Assembly: GCF_037975245.1 (NCBI RefSeq)
Contig: NC_092574.1
Coordinates: 3,195,001-3,259,000 of the forward strand
Reading direction: 5' to 3'
DNA length: 64,000 nt
From: Apostichopus japonicus
Taxonomy: Eukaryota > Echinodermata > Holothuroidea > Aspidochirotida > Stichopodidae
Positions 41,607 through 55,543 of this stretch are shown one piece after another. The translations under genes and the position numbers were made by a program. The number at the start of each line of letters is the position of its first letter. Within the stretch, counting starts at the first letter, position 1. Under the pieces are notes generated by a model that saw nothing but the letters and a program-made list of their open reading frames with translations, searched no databases and was not told where the DNA came from.

Positions 41607-42412
41607 TCGGCACAGCACATTCGATTGATCGGTACCGCACATTAGATTTATCGGCAACGCACATTCCATTAATCGGTACCGCACATTCGATTGATCGGTA
41701 CCGCACATTCGATTGTTCGGTACCGCACATTCGAATTATCGGCAACGCACAATCGATTGATCGGTACCGCACATTCGATTGATCGATACCGCAGATTCTG
41801 TTTATCGGTACCGCACATTCGATTTATCGGTACCGCACATTCGATTTATCGGTACCGCACATTCGATTTATCGGTACCGCACATTCGATTTATCGGTACC
41901 GCACATTCGATTGATCGGTACCGCACATTCGATTGATCGGTACCGCACATTCGATTTATCGGCAACGCACATTCGATTGATCGGTACCGCACATTCGATT
42001 GATCGGTACCGCACATTCTGTTTATCGGTACCGCACATTCTATTTATCGGTACCACACATTCGATTGATCCTCACCGCAAATTCGATTTATCGGTACCGC
42101 ACATTCGATTGATCGGTACCGCACATTCGATTTATCGGCAACGCACATTCGATTGATCGGTACCGCACATTCGATTGTTCGGTACCGCACATTCGATTGA
42201 TCGGCACCGCAAAATCGATTGATCGGTACCGCACATTCGATTTATCGGCAACGCACATTCGATTTATAGGTACCGCACATTCGATTGATCGGTACCGCAC
42301 ATTCGATTGATCGGTACCGCACATTCTATTTATCGGCAACGCACATTCGATTTATAGGTACCGCACATTCGATTGATCGATAAGGCACATTCGATTGATC
42401 GGTACCGCACAT
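41607..42412 (+). repeat. 164-monomer-spaced segment, copy 2
   Basis: Partner of 37999-38804. It fills the gap between the two 83-monomer copies almost exactly, as expected if a composite unit was duplicated. Confidence 0.87.
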
Positions 42413-43426
42413 TCGATTTATCGGTACCGCACATTCGATTGATCGGCACCGCACATTCTATTGATCGTTACCGCACATTCGATTGATCGTCATCGCACAT
42501 TCGATTGATCGTCACCGCACATTCGATTGATCGGTACCGCACATTCGATTGATCGGCACCGCACATTCGATTGATCGGTACCGCACATTCGATTGATCGA
42601 TACCTCACATTCTGTTTATCGGTACCGCACATTCGATTGATCGGCACCGCATATTCCATTTATTGGTACCGCACATACGATTTATCGGTACCGCACATTC
42701 GATTTATCGGCACCGCATATTCCATTTATCGGTACCGCACATACGATTTATCGGTACTGCACATTCTATTTATCGGCACCGCACATTCGATTGATCGATA
42801 TGGCACATTCGATTGATCGGTACCGCACATTCGATTGTTCGGTACCGCACAATCGATTGATCGGCACCGCAAATTTGATTGATCGTTACCGCACATTCGA
42901 TTAAACGGTACCGTACATTAGATTTATCGGCAACGCACATTCGATTAATCGGTACCGCACATTCGATTTATCGGCACCGCACATTCGATTTATAGGTACC
43001 GCACATTCGATTGATCGATAAGGCACATTCGATTTATCGGTAACGCACATTCGATTTATCGGTACCGCACATTCGATTGATCCTCACCGCACATTCGATT
43101 TATCGGTACCGCATATTCGATTGATCGGTACCGCAAATTCGATTGATCGGTACCGCACATTCGATTGATCGGCACCGCACATTCGATTTATCGGTACCGC
43201 ACATTCGATTTATCGGTACCGCACATTCGATTTATCGGTACCGCACATTCGATTTATCGGCAACGCACATTCGATTGATCGGTACCGCACATTCGATTGA
43301 TCGATACCTCACATTCTGTTTTTCCGTACCGCACTTTCTATTTATCGGCACCGCACATTCCATTTATCGGTACCGCACATACGATTTATCGGTACCGCAC
43401 ATTCGATTTATCGGTACCGCACATTC
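42340..43426 (+). repeat. 83-monomer-spaced segment, copy 2
   Basis: Partner of 40514-41600. Its right end runs on into copy 3 of the L-type block at 43192. Confidence 0.88.
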
Positions 43427-45068
43427 GATTGATCGGTACCGCACATTCGATTGATCGGTACCGCACATTCGATTGATCGGCACCGCACATTCGATTGATC
43501 GGTACCGCACATTCGATTGATCCTCACCGCACATTCGATTTATCGGTACCGTATATTCGATTGATCGGTACCGCACATTCGATTGATCGGTACCGCACAT
43601 TCGATTGATCGGCAACGCACATTCGATTGATCGGCACCGCACATTCCATTTATCGGTACCGCACATTCGATTTATCGGTACCGCACATTCGATTTATCGG
43701 CAACGCACATTCGATTAATCGGTACCTCACATTCGATTTATCGGTACCGCACATTCGATTGATCGGTACCGCACATTCGATTGTTCGGTACCGCACAATC
43801 GATTTATCGGTTCCGCATTTTCGATTTATCGGTACCGCACATTCGATTTATCGGTACCGCACATTCGATTGATCGGTACCGCATATTCGATTTATCGGTA
43901 CCGCACATTCGATTGATCGGTACCGCACAATCGATTGTTCGGTACCGCACATTCGATTTATCGGCAACGCACATTCGATTGATCGGTACCGCACATTCGA
44001 TTGATCGGTACCGCACATTCGATTTATCGGTACCGCACATTCGATTTATCGGTACCGCACATTCGATTGATCGGTACCGCACATTCGATTGATCGGTACC
44101 GCACATTCGATTTATCGGCAACGCACATTCGATTTATAGGTACCGCACATTCGATTGATCGATAAGGCACATTCGATTTATCGGTACCGCACATACGATT
44201 TATCGGTACCACACATTCGATTGATCGGAACCGCACATTCGATTGATCTGTACCGCACATTCGATTGATCGGTACCGCACATTCGATTTATCGGCAACGC
44301 ACATTCGATTTATAGGTACCGCACATTCGATTGATCGGTACCGCACATTCGATTTATCGGTACCGCACATTCTATTTATCGGTACCACACATTCGATTGA
44401 TCCTCACCGCAAATTAGCTTTATCGGCACCGCACGTTCGATTGATCGTTACCGCACATTCGATTCATCGGTACCGCACATTCGATTTATCGGCAACGCAC
44501 ATTCGATTAATCGGTACCGCACATTCGATTTATCGGTACCGCACATTCGATTTATCGGTACCGCACATTCGATTGATCGGTACCGCACATTCGATTGTTC
44601 GGTACCGCACAATCGATTTATCGGTTCCGCACTTTCGATTTATCGGAACCGCACATTCGATTTATCGGTACCGCACATTCGATTGATCGGTACCGCATAT
44701 TCGATTGTTCGGTACCGCACAATCGATTGATCGGCACAGCACATTCGATTGATCGGTACCGCACATTAGATTTATCGGCAACGCACATTCCATTAATCGG
44801 TACCGCACATTCGATTGATCGGTACCGCACATTCGATTGTTCGGTACCGCACATTCGAATTATCGGCAACGCACATTCGATTGATCGGTACCGCACATTC
44901 GATTGATCGATACCGCAGATTCTGTTTATCGGTACCGCACATTCGATTTATCGGTACCGCACATTCGATTTATCGGTACCGCACATTCGATTTATCGGTA
45001 CCGCACATTCGATTTATCGGTACCGCACATTCGATTGATCGGTACCGCACATTCGATTGATCGATACC
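43192..45068 (+). repeat. L-type block, copy 3 of 3 (43.2 kb)
   Basis: Closest to copy 1 (offset 6,732) over its whole length; the two share the same odd variants through GCAGATTCTG. It diverges from copy 1 at about 45068, where GATACC-CTGTTT appears in place of a GGCAAC monomer. Confidence 0.9.
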
Positions 45069-45783
45069 GCACATTCTGTTTATCGGTACCGCACATTCGA
45101 TTGATCGGTACCGCACATTCGATTGATCGGTACCGCACATTCGATTTATCGGTACCGCACATTCGATTTATCGGAACCGCACATTCGATTGATCGGTACC
45201 GCACATTCGATTGATCGGTACCGCACATTCGATTTATCGGCAACGCACATTCGATTTATAGGTACCGCACATTCGATTGATCGATAAGGCACATTCGATT
45301 TATCGGTACCGCACATACGATATATCGGTACCACACATTCGATTGATCGGAACCGCACATTCGATTGATCGGTACCGCACATTCGATTGAGCGGTACCGC
45401 ACATTCCATTTATCGGCAACGCACATTCGATTTATAGGTACCGCACATTCGATTGATCGGTACCGCACATTCGATTGATCGGTACCGCACATTCTATTTA
45501 TCGGTACCTCACATTCGATTTATCGGTATCGCACATTCGATTGATCGGTACTGCACATTCGATTGTTCGGTACCGCACAATCGATTTATCGGTTCCGCAT
45601 TTTCGATTTATCGGTACCGCACATTCGATTTATCGGTACCGCACATTCGATTGATCGGTACCGCATATTCGATTTATCGGTACCGCACAATCGATTGATC
45701 GGTACCGCACATTCGATTGATCGGTACCTCACATTAGATTTATCGGCAACGCACATTCGATTAATCGGTACCGCACATTCGAT
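45069..45783 (+). repeat. L-type linker before the A/B region
   Basis: In-register monomers with GGTACCGCACATACGATATATC (written here as GCACATACG then ATATATC, about 45312), GATTGAGCGG (about 45389), GGTATCGCAC (about 45527) and GGTACTGCAC (about 45549). The stretch 45.1-45.4 kb has counterparts at about 46.75-47.0 and 50.43-50.66 kb. Confidence 0.72.
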
Positions 45784-47160
45784 TGATCGGTACCGCACAA
45801 TCGATTGTTCGGTACCGCACATTCGAATTATCGGCAACGCACATTCGATTGATCGGTACCGCACATTCGATTGATCGGTACCGCACATTCGATTTATCGG
45901 TACCGCACATTCGATTGATCGGTACCGCACATTCGATTTATCGGCAACGCACATTCGATTAATCGGTACCGCACATTCGATTTATCGGTACCGCACATTC
46001 GATTTATCGGTACCGCACATTCGATTGATCGGTACCGCACATTCGATTTATCGGCAACGCACATTCGATTAATCGGTACCGCACATTCGATTTATCGGTA
46101 CCGCACATTCGATTTATCGGTACCGCACATTCGATTGATCGGTACCGCACATTCGATTGTTCGGTACCGCACAATCGATTTATCGGTTCCGCACTTTCGA
46201 TTTATCGGTACCGCACATTCGATTTATCGGTACCGCACATTCGATTGATCGGTACCGCATATTCGATTGTTCGGTACCGCACAATCGATTGATCGGCACA
46301 GCACATTCGATTGATCGGTACCGCACATTAGATTTATCGGCAACGCACATTCCATTAATCGGTACCGCACATTCGATTGATCGGTACCGCACATTCGATT
46401 GTTCGGTACCGCACATTCGAATTATCGGCAACGCACATTCGATTGATCGGTACCGCACATTCGATTGATCGATACCGCAGATTCTGTTTATCGGTACCGC
46501 ACATTCGATTTATCGGTTCCGCACATTCGATTTATCGGTACCGCACATTCGATTTATCGGTACCGCATTTTCGATTTATCGGTACCGCACATTCGATTGA
46601 TCGGTACCGCACATTCGATTGATCGGTACCGCACATTCGATTTATCGGCAACGCACATTCGATTGATCGGTACCGCACATTTGATTGATCGATACCGCAC
46701 ATTCTGTTTATCGGTACCGCACATTCGATTGATCGGTACCGCACATTCGATTGATCGGTACCGCACATTCGATTTATCGGTACCGCACATTCGATTTATC
46801 GGAACCGCACATTCGATTGATCGGTACCGCACATTCGATTGATCGGTACCGCACATTCGATTTATCGGTAACGCACATTCGATTTATAGGTACCGCACAT
46901 TCGATTGATCGATAAGGCACATTCGATTTATCGGTACCGCACATACGATATATCGGTACCACACATTCGATTGATCGGAACCGCACATTCGATTGATCGG
47001 TACCGCATATTCGATTTATCGGTACCGCACATTCGATTAATCGGTACCGCACAATCGATTGTTCGGTACCGCACATTCGATTGATCGATAAGGCACATTC
47101 GATTGATCGGTACCGCACATTCGATTGTTCGGTACCGCACAATCGATTGATCGGTACCGC
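45784..47160 (+). repeat. A block, copy 1
   Basis: Matches 49459-50835 at 3,675 bp (167 monomers plus 1 bp). Its first 950 bp (to 46746) match 47161-48110 at 1,364 bp (62 monomers). Starting with CACAATCG and GATTGTTC, it carries CGAATTATC, a pentamer repeat, GGCACAGCAC, GCAGATTCTG, GCATTTTCG and CATTTGATTG. A private GGTTCCGCACATTCG is at about 46517. Confidence 0.88.
45873..46150 (+). repeat. 5-monomer HOR (110 bp) in A copy 1
   Basis: The order GGCAAC, GATTAATC, T, T, G repeats at exactly 110 bp (GGCAAC at 45943 and 46053) with no difference seen. The same doubled pentamer is at about 47237-47514 and 49548-49825 in the other A copies. Confidence 0.87.
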
Positions 47161-48110
47161 ACAATCGATTGTTCGGTACCGCACATTCGAATTATCGGCA
47201 ACGCACATTCGATTGATCGGTACCGCACATTCGATTGATCGGTACCGCACATTCGATTTATCGGTACCGCACATTCGATTGATCGGTACCGCACATTCGA
47301 TTTATCGGCAACGCACATTCGATTAATCGGTACCGCACATTCGATTTATCGGTACCGCACATTCGATTTATCGGTACCGCACATTCGATTGATCGGTACC
47401 GCACATTCGATTTATCGGCAACGCACATTCGATTAATCGGTACCGCACATTCGATTTATCGGTACCGCACATTCGATTTATCGGTACCGCACATTCGATT
47501 GATCGGTACCGCACATTCGATTGTTCGGTACCGCACAATCGATTTATCGGTTCCGCACTTTCGATTTATCGGTACCGCACATTCGATTTATCGGTACCGC
47601 ACATTCGATTGATCGGTACCGCATATTCGATTGTTCGGTACCGCACAATCGATTGATCGGCACAGCACATTCGATTGATCGGTACCGCACATTAGATTTA
47701 TCGGCAACGCACATTCCATTAATCGGTACCGCACATTCGATTGATCGGTACCGCACATTCGATTGTTCGGTACCGCACATTCGAATTATCGGCAACGCAC
47801 ATTCGATTGATCGGTACCGCACATTCGATTGATCGATACCGCAGATTCTGTTTATCGGTACCGCACATTCGATTTATCGGTACCGCACATTCGATTTATC
47901 GGTACCGCACATTCGATTTATCGGTACCGCATTTTCGATTTATCGGTACCGCACATTCGATTGATCGGTACCGCACATTCGATTGATCGGTACCGCACAT
48001 TCGATTTATCGGCAACGCACATTCGATTGATCGGTACCGCACATTTGATTGATCGATACCGCACATTCTGTTTATCGGTACCGCACATTCGATTGATCGG
48101 TACCGCACAA
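47161..48110 (+). repeat. A block, copy 2 (truncated)
   Basis: Begins exactly where A copy 1 ends, as a tandem duplicate with a 1,364-bp unit. It is cut at about 48110, where B-block sequence takes over. Confidence 0.88.
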
Positions 48111-49459
48111 TCGATTGTTCGGTACCGCACATTCGATTGATCGATAAGGCACATTCGATTGATCGGTACCGCACATTCGATTGTTCGGTACCGCACAATC
48201 GATTGATCGGTACCGCACATTCGATTGATCGGTACCGCACATTCTATTTATCGGCAACGCCCATTCGATTGATCGGTACCGCTCATTCGATTGATCGATA
48301 CCTCACATTCTGTTTATCGGTACCGCACTTTCTATTTATCGGCACCGCACATTCCATTTATCGGTACCACACTTTCGATTTATCGGTACCGCACATTCGA
48401 TTTATCGGAACCGCACATTCGATTGATAGGTACCGCACAAATTCATTGATCGGTACCGCACATTCGATTGATCGGCACCGCACATTCGATTGATCGGTAC
48501 CGCACATTCGATTGATCCTCACCGCACATTCGATTTATCGGTACCGCACATTCGATTGATCGGTACCGCACATTCGATTGATCGGTACCGCACATTCGAT
48601 TGATCGGCACCGCACATTCGATTGATCGTTACCGCACATTCGATTAATCGGTACCGCACATTCGATTTAACGGCAACGCACATTCGATTGATCGTTAGCG
48701 CACGTTCGATTGATCGGTACCGCACATTCGATTGATCGGCAACCCACATTCGATTAATCGGTACCGCACATTAGATTTATCGGCAACGCACATTCGATTA
48801 ATCGGTACCGCACATTCGATTGATCGGTACCGCACCATCGATTGTTCGGTACCGCACATTCGAATTATCGGCAACGCACATTCGATTGATCGGTACCGCA
48901 CTTTCGATTGATCGATACCGCACATTCGATTGATCGGTACCGCACATTCGATTGATCGTCATCGCACATTCGATTGATCGTCACCGCACATTCGATTGAT
49001 CGGTACCGCACATTCGATTGATCGGTACCGCACATTCGATTGATCGGCACCGCACATTCGATTGATCGGTACCGCACATTCGATTGATCGATACCTCACA
49101 TTCTGTTTATCGGTACCGCACATTCGATTGATCGGCACCGCATATTCCATTTATTGGTACCGCACATACGATTTATCGGTACCGCACATTCGATTTATCG
49201 GCACCGCATATTCCATTTATCGGTACCGCACATACGATTTATCGGTACCGCACATTCGATTTATCGGCACCGCACATTCGATTGATCGATATGGCACATT
49301 CGATTGATCGGTACCGCACATTCGATTGTTCGGTACCGCACAATCGATTGATCGGCACCGCAAATTCGATTGATCGTTACCGCACATTCGATTAAACGGT
49401 ACCGTACATTAGATTTATCGGCAACGCACATTCGATTAATCGGTACCGCACATTCGATT
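48072..49459 (+). repeat. B block, copy 1
   Basis: Matches 50691-52078 at 2,619 bp (119 monomers plus the 1 bp of a 23-bp monomer), and matches about 17.44-18.77 kb at 30,686 bp. It opens with GATAAGG and runs through GCTCATTCG, GATAGG, GTTAGCGCACG, GGCAACCCAC and GTCATC/GTCACC to GATATGGCAC. Both B copies share GTTAGCGCACG where the 17.4-kb copy has GTTAGCGCAC followed by A, so they are sister copies. Confidence 0.88.
48429..48451 (+). repeat. 23-bp monomer (+1), copy 1 of 2
   Basis: Reads GGTACCGCACAAATTC then ATTGATC; ATTCG has become AAATTC with the net gain of one base. The register moves from 7 to 8. Confidence 0.95.
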
Positions 49460-50835
49460 GATCGGTACCGCACAATCGATTGTTCGGTACCGCACATTCG
49501 AATTATCGGCAACGCACATTCGATTGATCGGTACCGCACATTCGATTGATCGGTACCGCACATTCGATTTATCGGTACCGCACATTCGATTGATCGGTAC
49601 CGCACATTCGATTTATCGGCAACGCACATTCGATTAATCGGTACCGCACATTCGATTTATCGGTACCGCACATTCGATTTATCGGTACCGCACATTCGAT
49701 TGATCGGTACCGCACATTCGATTTATCGGCAACGCACATTCGATTAATCGGTACCGCACATTCGATTTATCGGTACCGCACATTCGATTTATCGGTACCG
49801 CACATTCGATTGATCGGTACCGCACATTCGATTGTTCGGTACCGCACAATCGATTTATCGGTTCCGCACTTTCGATTTATCGGTACCGCACATTCGATTT
49901 ATCGGTACCGCACATTCGATTGATCGGTACCGCATATTCGATTGTTCGGTACCGCACAATCGATTGATCGGCACAGCACATTCGATTGATCGGTACCGCA
50001 CATTAGATTTATCGGCAACGCACATTCCATTAATCGGTACCGCACATTGGTTTGATCGGTACCGCACATTCGATTGTTCGGTACCGCACATTCGAATTAT
50101 CGGCAACGCACATTCGATTGATCGGTACCGCACATTCGATTGATCGATACCGCAGATTCTGTTTATCGGTACCGCACATTCGATTTATCGGTACCGCACA
50201 TTCGATTTATCGGTACCGCACATTCGATTTATCGGTACCGCATTTTCGATTTATCGGTACCGCACATTCGATTGATCGGTACCGCACATTCGATTGATCG
50301 GTACCGCACATTCGATTTATCGGCAACGCACATTCGATTGATCGGTACCGCACATTTGATTGATCGATACCGCACATTCTGTTTATCGGTACCGCACATT
50401 CGATTGATCGGTACCGCACATTCGATTGATCGGTACCGCACATTCGATTTATCGGTACCGCACATTCGATTTATCGGAACCGCACATTCGATTGATCGGT
50501 ACCGCACATTCGATTGATCGGTACCGCACATTCGATTTATCGGCAACGCACATTCGATTTATAGGTACCGCACATTCGATTGATCGATAAGGCACATTCG
50601 ATTTATCGGTACCGCACATACGATATATCGGTACCACACATTCGATTGATCGGAACCGCACATTCGATTGATCGGTACCGCATATTCGATTTATCGGTAC
50701 CGCACATTCGATTGATCGGTACCGCACAATCGATTGTTCGGTACCGCACATTCGATTGATCGATAAGGCACATTCGATTGATCGGTACCGCACATTCGAT
50801 TGTTCGGTACCGCACAATCGATTGATCGGTACCGC
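49459..50835 (+). repeat. A block, copy 3
   Basis: Partner of 45784-47160. A private cluster of changes, CATTGGTTTGATC, is at about 50046, where the other copies have CATTCGATTGATC. Confidence 0.88.
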
Positions 50836-52078
50836 ACATTCGATTGATCGGTACCGCACATTCTATTTATCGGCAACGCCCATTCGATTGATCGGTACCG
50901 CTCATTCGATTGATCGATACCTCACATTCTGTTTATCGGTACCGCACTTTCTATTTATCGGCACCGCACATTCCATTTATCGGTACCACACTTTCGATTT
51001 ATCGGTACCGCACATTCGATTTATCGGAACCGCACATTCGATTGATAGGTACCGCACAAATTCATTGATCGGTACCGCACATTCGATTGATCGGCACCGC
51101 ACATTCGATTGATCGGTACCGCACATTCGATTGATCCTCACCGCACCTTCGATTTATCGGTACCGCACATTCGATTGATCGGTACCGCACATTCGATTGA
51201 TCGGTACCGCACATTCGATTGATCGGCACCGCACATTCGATTGATCGTTACCGCACATTCGATTAATCGGTACCGCACATTCGATTTAACGGCAACGCAC
51301 ATTCGATTGATCGTTAGCGCACGTTCGATTGATCGGTACCGCACATTCGATTGATCGGCAACCCACATTCGATTAATCGGTACCGCACATTAGATTTATC
51401 GGCAACGCACATTCGATTAATCGGTACCGCACATTCGATTGATCGGTACCGCACCATCGATTGTTCGGTACCGCACATTCGAATTATCGGCAACGCACAT
51501 TCGATTGATCGGTACCGCACTTTCGATTGATCGATACCGCACATTCGATTGATCGGTACCGCACATTCGATTGTACGTCATCGCACATTCGATTGATCGT
51601 CACCGCACATTCGATTGATCGGTACCGCACATTCGATTGATCGGTACCGCACATTCGATTTATCGGCACCGCACATTCGATTGATCGGTACCGCACATTC
51701 GATTGATCGATACCTCACATTCTGTTTATCGGTACCGCACATTCGATTGATCGGCACCGCATATTCCATTTATTGGTACCGCACATACGATTTATCGGTA
51801 CCGCACATTCGATTTATCGGCACCGCATATTCCATTTATCGGTACCGCACATACGATTTATCGGTACCGCACATTCGATTTATCGGCACCGCACATTCGA
51901 TTGATCGATATGGCACATTCGATTGATCGGTACCGCACATTCGATTGTTCGGTACCGCACAATCGATTGATCGGCACCGCAAATTCGATTGATCGTTACC
52001 GCACATTCGATTAAACGGTACCGTACATTCGATTTATCGGCAACGCACATTCGATTAATCGGTACCGCACATTCGATT
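50691..52078 (+). repeat. B block, copy 2
   Basis: Partner of 48072-49459. Differences are GATTGTACGTCATC (about 51572) against GATTGATCGTCATC, CACCTTCG at about 51145, and CCGTACATTCG (about 52025) against CCGTACATTAG. It continues without a break into the superblock copy 2. Confidence 0.88.
51048..51070 (+). repeat. 23-bp monomer (+1), copy 2 of 2
   Basis: Identical to the 23-bp monomer at 48429; register 8 to 9. The related place at about 17744 has a normal 22-bp monomer, so the insertion arose in the B lineage before B was duplicated. Confidence 0.95.
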
Positions 52079-55000
52079 TATCGGCAACGCACATTCGATT
52101 TATAGGTACCGCACATTCGATTGATCGATAAGGCACATTCGATTTATCGGTACCGCACATTCGATTTATCGGTACCGCACATTCGATTGATCGGAACCGC
52201 ACATTCGATTTATCGGTACCGCATATTCGATTGATCGGTACCGCAAATTCGATTGATCGGTACCGCACATTCGATTGATCGGCACCGCACATTCGATTTA
52301 TCGGTACCGCACATTCGATTTATCGGTAGCGCACATTCGATTGATCGGTACCGCACATTCGATTTATCGGCAACGCACATTCGATTTATCGGCAACGCAC
52401 ATTCGATTGATCGATACCTCACATTCTGTTTATCCGTACCGCACTTTCTATTTATCGGTACCGCACATTCCATTTATCGGTACCGCACATACGATTTATC
52501 GGTACCGCACATTCGATTTATCGGTACCGCACATTCGATTTATCGGTACCGCACATTCGATTGATCGGTACCGCACATTCGATTGATCGGCACCGCACAT
52601 TCGATTGATCGGTACCGCACATTCGATTGATCCTCACCGCACATTCGATTTATCGGTACCGTATATTCGATTGATCGGTACCGCACATTCGATTGATCGG
52701 TACCGCACATTCGATTGATCGGCAACGCACATTCGATTGATCGGTACCGCACATTCGATTGTTCGGTACCGCACATTCGAATTATCGGCAACGCACATTC
52801 GATTGATCGGTACCGCACATTCGATTGATCGGTACCGCATATTCGATTGTTCGGTACCGCACAATCGATTTATCGGTTCCGCACTTTCGATTTATCGGTA
52901 CCGCACATTCGATTTATCGGTACCGCACATTCGATTGATCGGTACCGCACATTCGAATTATGGGCAACGCACATTCGATTTATAGGTATCGCACATTCGA
53001 TTGATCGATAAGGCACAATCGATTTATCGGTACCGCACATACGATTTATCGGTACCGCACATTCGATTGATCGGAACCGCACATTCGATTGATCGGTACC
53101 GCACGTTCGATTGATCGGTACCGCACATTCCATTTATCGGTACCACAAATTCGATTAGTCCTCACCGCAAATTCGCTTTATCGGCACCGCACATTCGATT
53201 AATCGGTACCGCACATTCGATTTATCGGTACCGCACATTCGATTTATCGGCAACGCACATTCGATTGATCGGTACCGCACATTCGATTGATCGGTACCGC
53301 ACATTCTATTTATCGGTACCACACATTCGATTGATCCTCACCGCAAATTAGCTTTATCGGCACCGCACATTCGATTGATCGTTACCGCACATTCGATTCA
53401 TCGGTACCGCACATTCGATTTATCGGCAACGCACATTCGATTAATCGGTACCGCACATTCGATTGATCGGTACCGCACATTCGATTGATCGGTACCGCAC
53501 ATTCGATTTATCGGTACCACACATTCGATTTATCGGTACCGCACATTCGATTGATCGGTACCGCACAATCGATTTATCGGTTCCGCACTTTCGATTTATC
53601 GTTACCGCACATTCGATTTATCGGTACCGCACATTCGATTGATCGGTACCGCATATTCGATTGTTCGGTACCGCACAATCGATTGATCGGCACCGCACAT
53701 TCGATTGATCGGTACCGCACATTAGATTTATCGGCAACGCACATTCGATTAATCGGTACCGCACATTCGATTGATCGGTACCGCACATTCGATTGTTCGG
53801 TACCGCACATTCGAATTATCGGCAACGCACATTCGATTTATCGGTACCGCACATTCGATTGATCGGTACCGTACATTCGATTTATCGGTACCGCACATTC
53901 GATTCATCGGTACCGCACATTCGATTGATCGGTACCGCACATTCGATTGTTCGGTACCGCACAATCGATTTATCGGTTCCGCACTTTCGATTTATCGGTA
54001 CCGCACATTCGATTGATCGGCAACGCACATTCGATTGATCGGTACCGCATATTCGATTGTTCGGTACCGCACAATCGATTGATCGGCACCGCACATTCGA
54101 TTGATCGGTACCGCACATTAGATTTATCGGCAACGCACAATCGATTAATCGGTACCGCACATTCGATTGATCGGCAATGCACATTCGATTGATCGGTACC
54201 GCACATTAGATTTATCGGCAACGCACATTCGATTAATCGGTACCGCACATTCGATTGATCGGTACCGCACATTCGATTGTTCGGTACCGCACATTCGAAT
54301 TATCGGCAACACACATTCGATTGATCGGTACCGCACATTCGATTGATCGATACCGCACATTCTGTTTATCGGTACCGCACATTCGATTTATCGGTACCGC
54401 ACATTCGATTGATCGGTACCGCACATTCGATTTATCGGTACCGCACATTAGCTTTATCGGTACCGCACATTCGATTGATCGTTACCGCACATTCGATTGA
54501 TCGGTACCGCACATTCGATTTATCGGCAACGCACATTCGATTAATCGGTACCGCACATTCGATTGATCGGTACCGCACCATCGATTGTTCGGTACCGCAC
54601 ATTCGAATTATCGGCAACGCACATTCGATTTATCGGTACCGCACATTCGATTGATCGATACCGCACATTCTGTTTATCGGTACCGCACATTCGATTTATC
54701 CGTACCGCACATTCCATTTATCGGTACCGCACATACGATTTATCGGTACCGCACATTCCATTTATCGGTACCGCACATTCCATTTATCGGTACCGCACAT
54801 TCGATTGATCGGTACCGCACATTCGATTGATCGGAACCGCACATTCGATTTATCGTCACCGCACATTCGATTGATCGGTACCGCACATTCGATTGATCGA
54901 TACCTCACATTCTGTTTATCGGTACCGCACATTCGATTTATCGGCACCGCACATTCCATTTATCGGAACCGCACATTCGATTTATCGGCAACGCACATTC

Positions 55001-55543
55001 GATTGATCGGTACCGCACATTCGATTGATCGGTACCGCACATTCGATTTATCGGTACCGGACATTCTATTTATCGGTACCACACATTCGATTGATCCTCA
55101 CCGCAAATTCGATTTATCGGTACCGCACATTCGATTGATCGGTACCGCACATTCGATTGATCCTCACCGCACATTCGATTTATCGGTACCGCACATTCGA
55201 TTGATCGGTACCGCACATTCGATTGATCGGTACCGCACATTCGATTGATCGGCACCGCACATTCAATTGAACGGCACCGCACATTCCATTTATCGGTACC
55301 GCACATACGATTTATCGGTACCGCACATTCGATTTATCGGAACCGCACATTCGATTGATCGGTACCGCACATTCGATTGTACGGTACCGCACAATCGATT
55401 TATCGGATCCGCACTTTCGACTTATCGGCACCGCACATTCGATTGATCGATAAGGCACATTCGATTGATCGGTACCGCACATTCGATTGATCGTTACCGC
55501 ACATTCGATTAATCGGTACCGCACATTCGATTTAACGGCAACA
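51298..55543 (+). repeat. 193-monomer tandem duplication, copy 1
   Basis: A 4,246-bp unit (exactly 193 monomers) followed at once by copy 2. I compared landmark variants along its length and found no difference, including the rare CCGTACATTCG (about 53870), GGCAACACAC (about 54305), GATCCGCAC (55405) and CATTCAATTGAACGG (about 55261). The left edge is set by GGCAACGCAC at about 51297 against GGCAACACAC at 55543. The right edge is set by GTTAGCGCACG at 55560. Confidence 0.93.
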
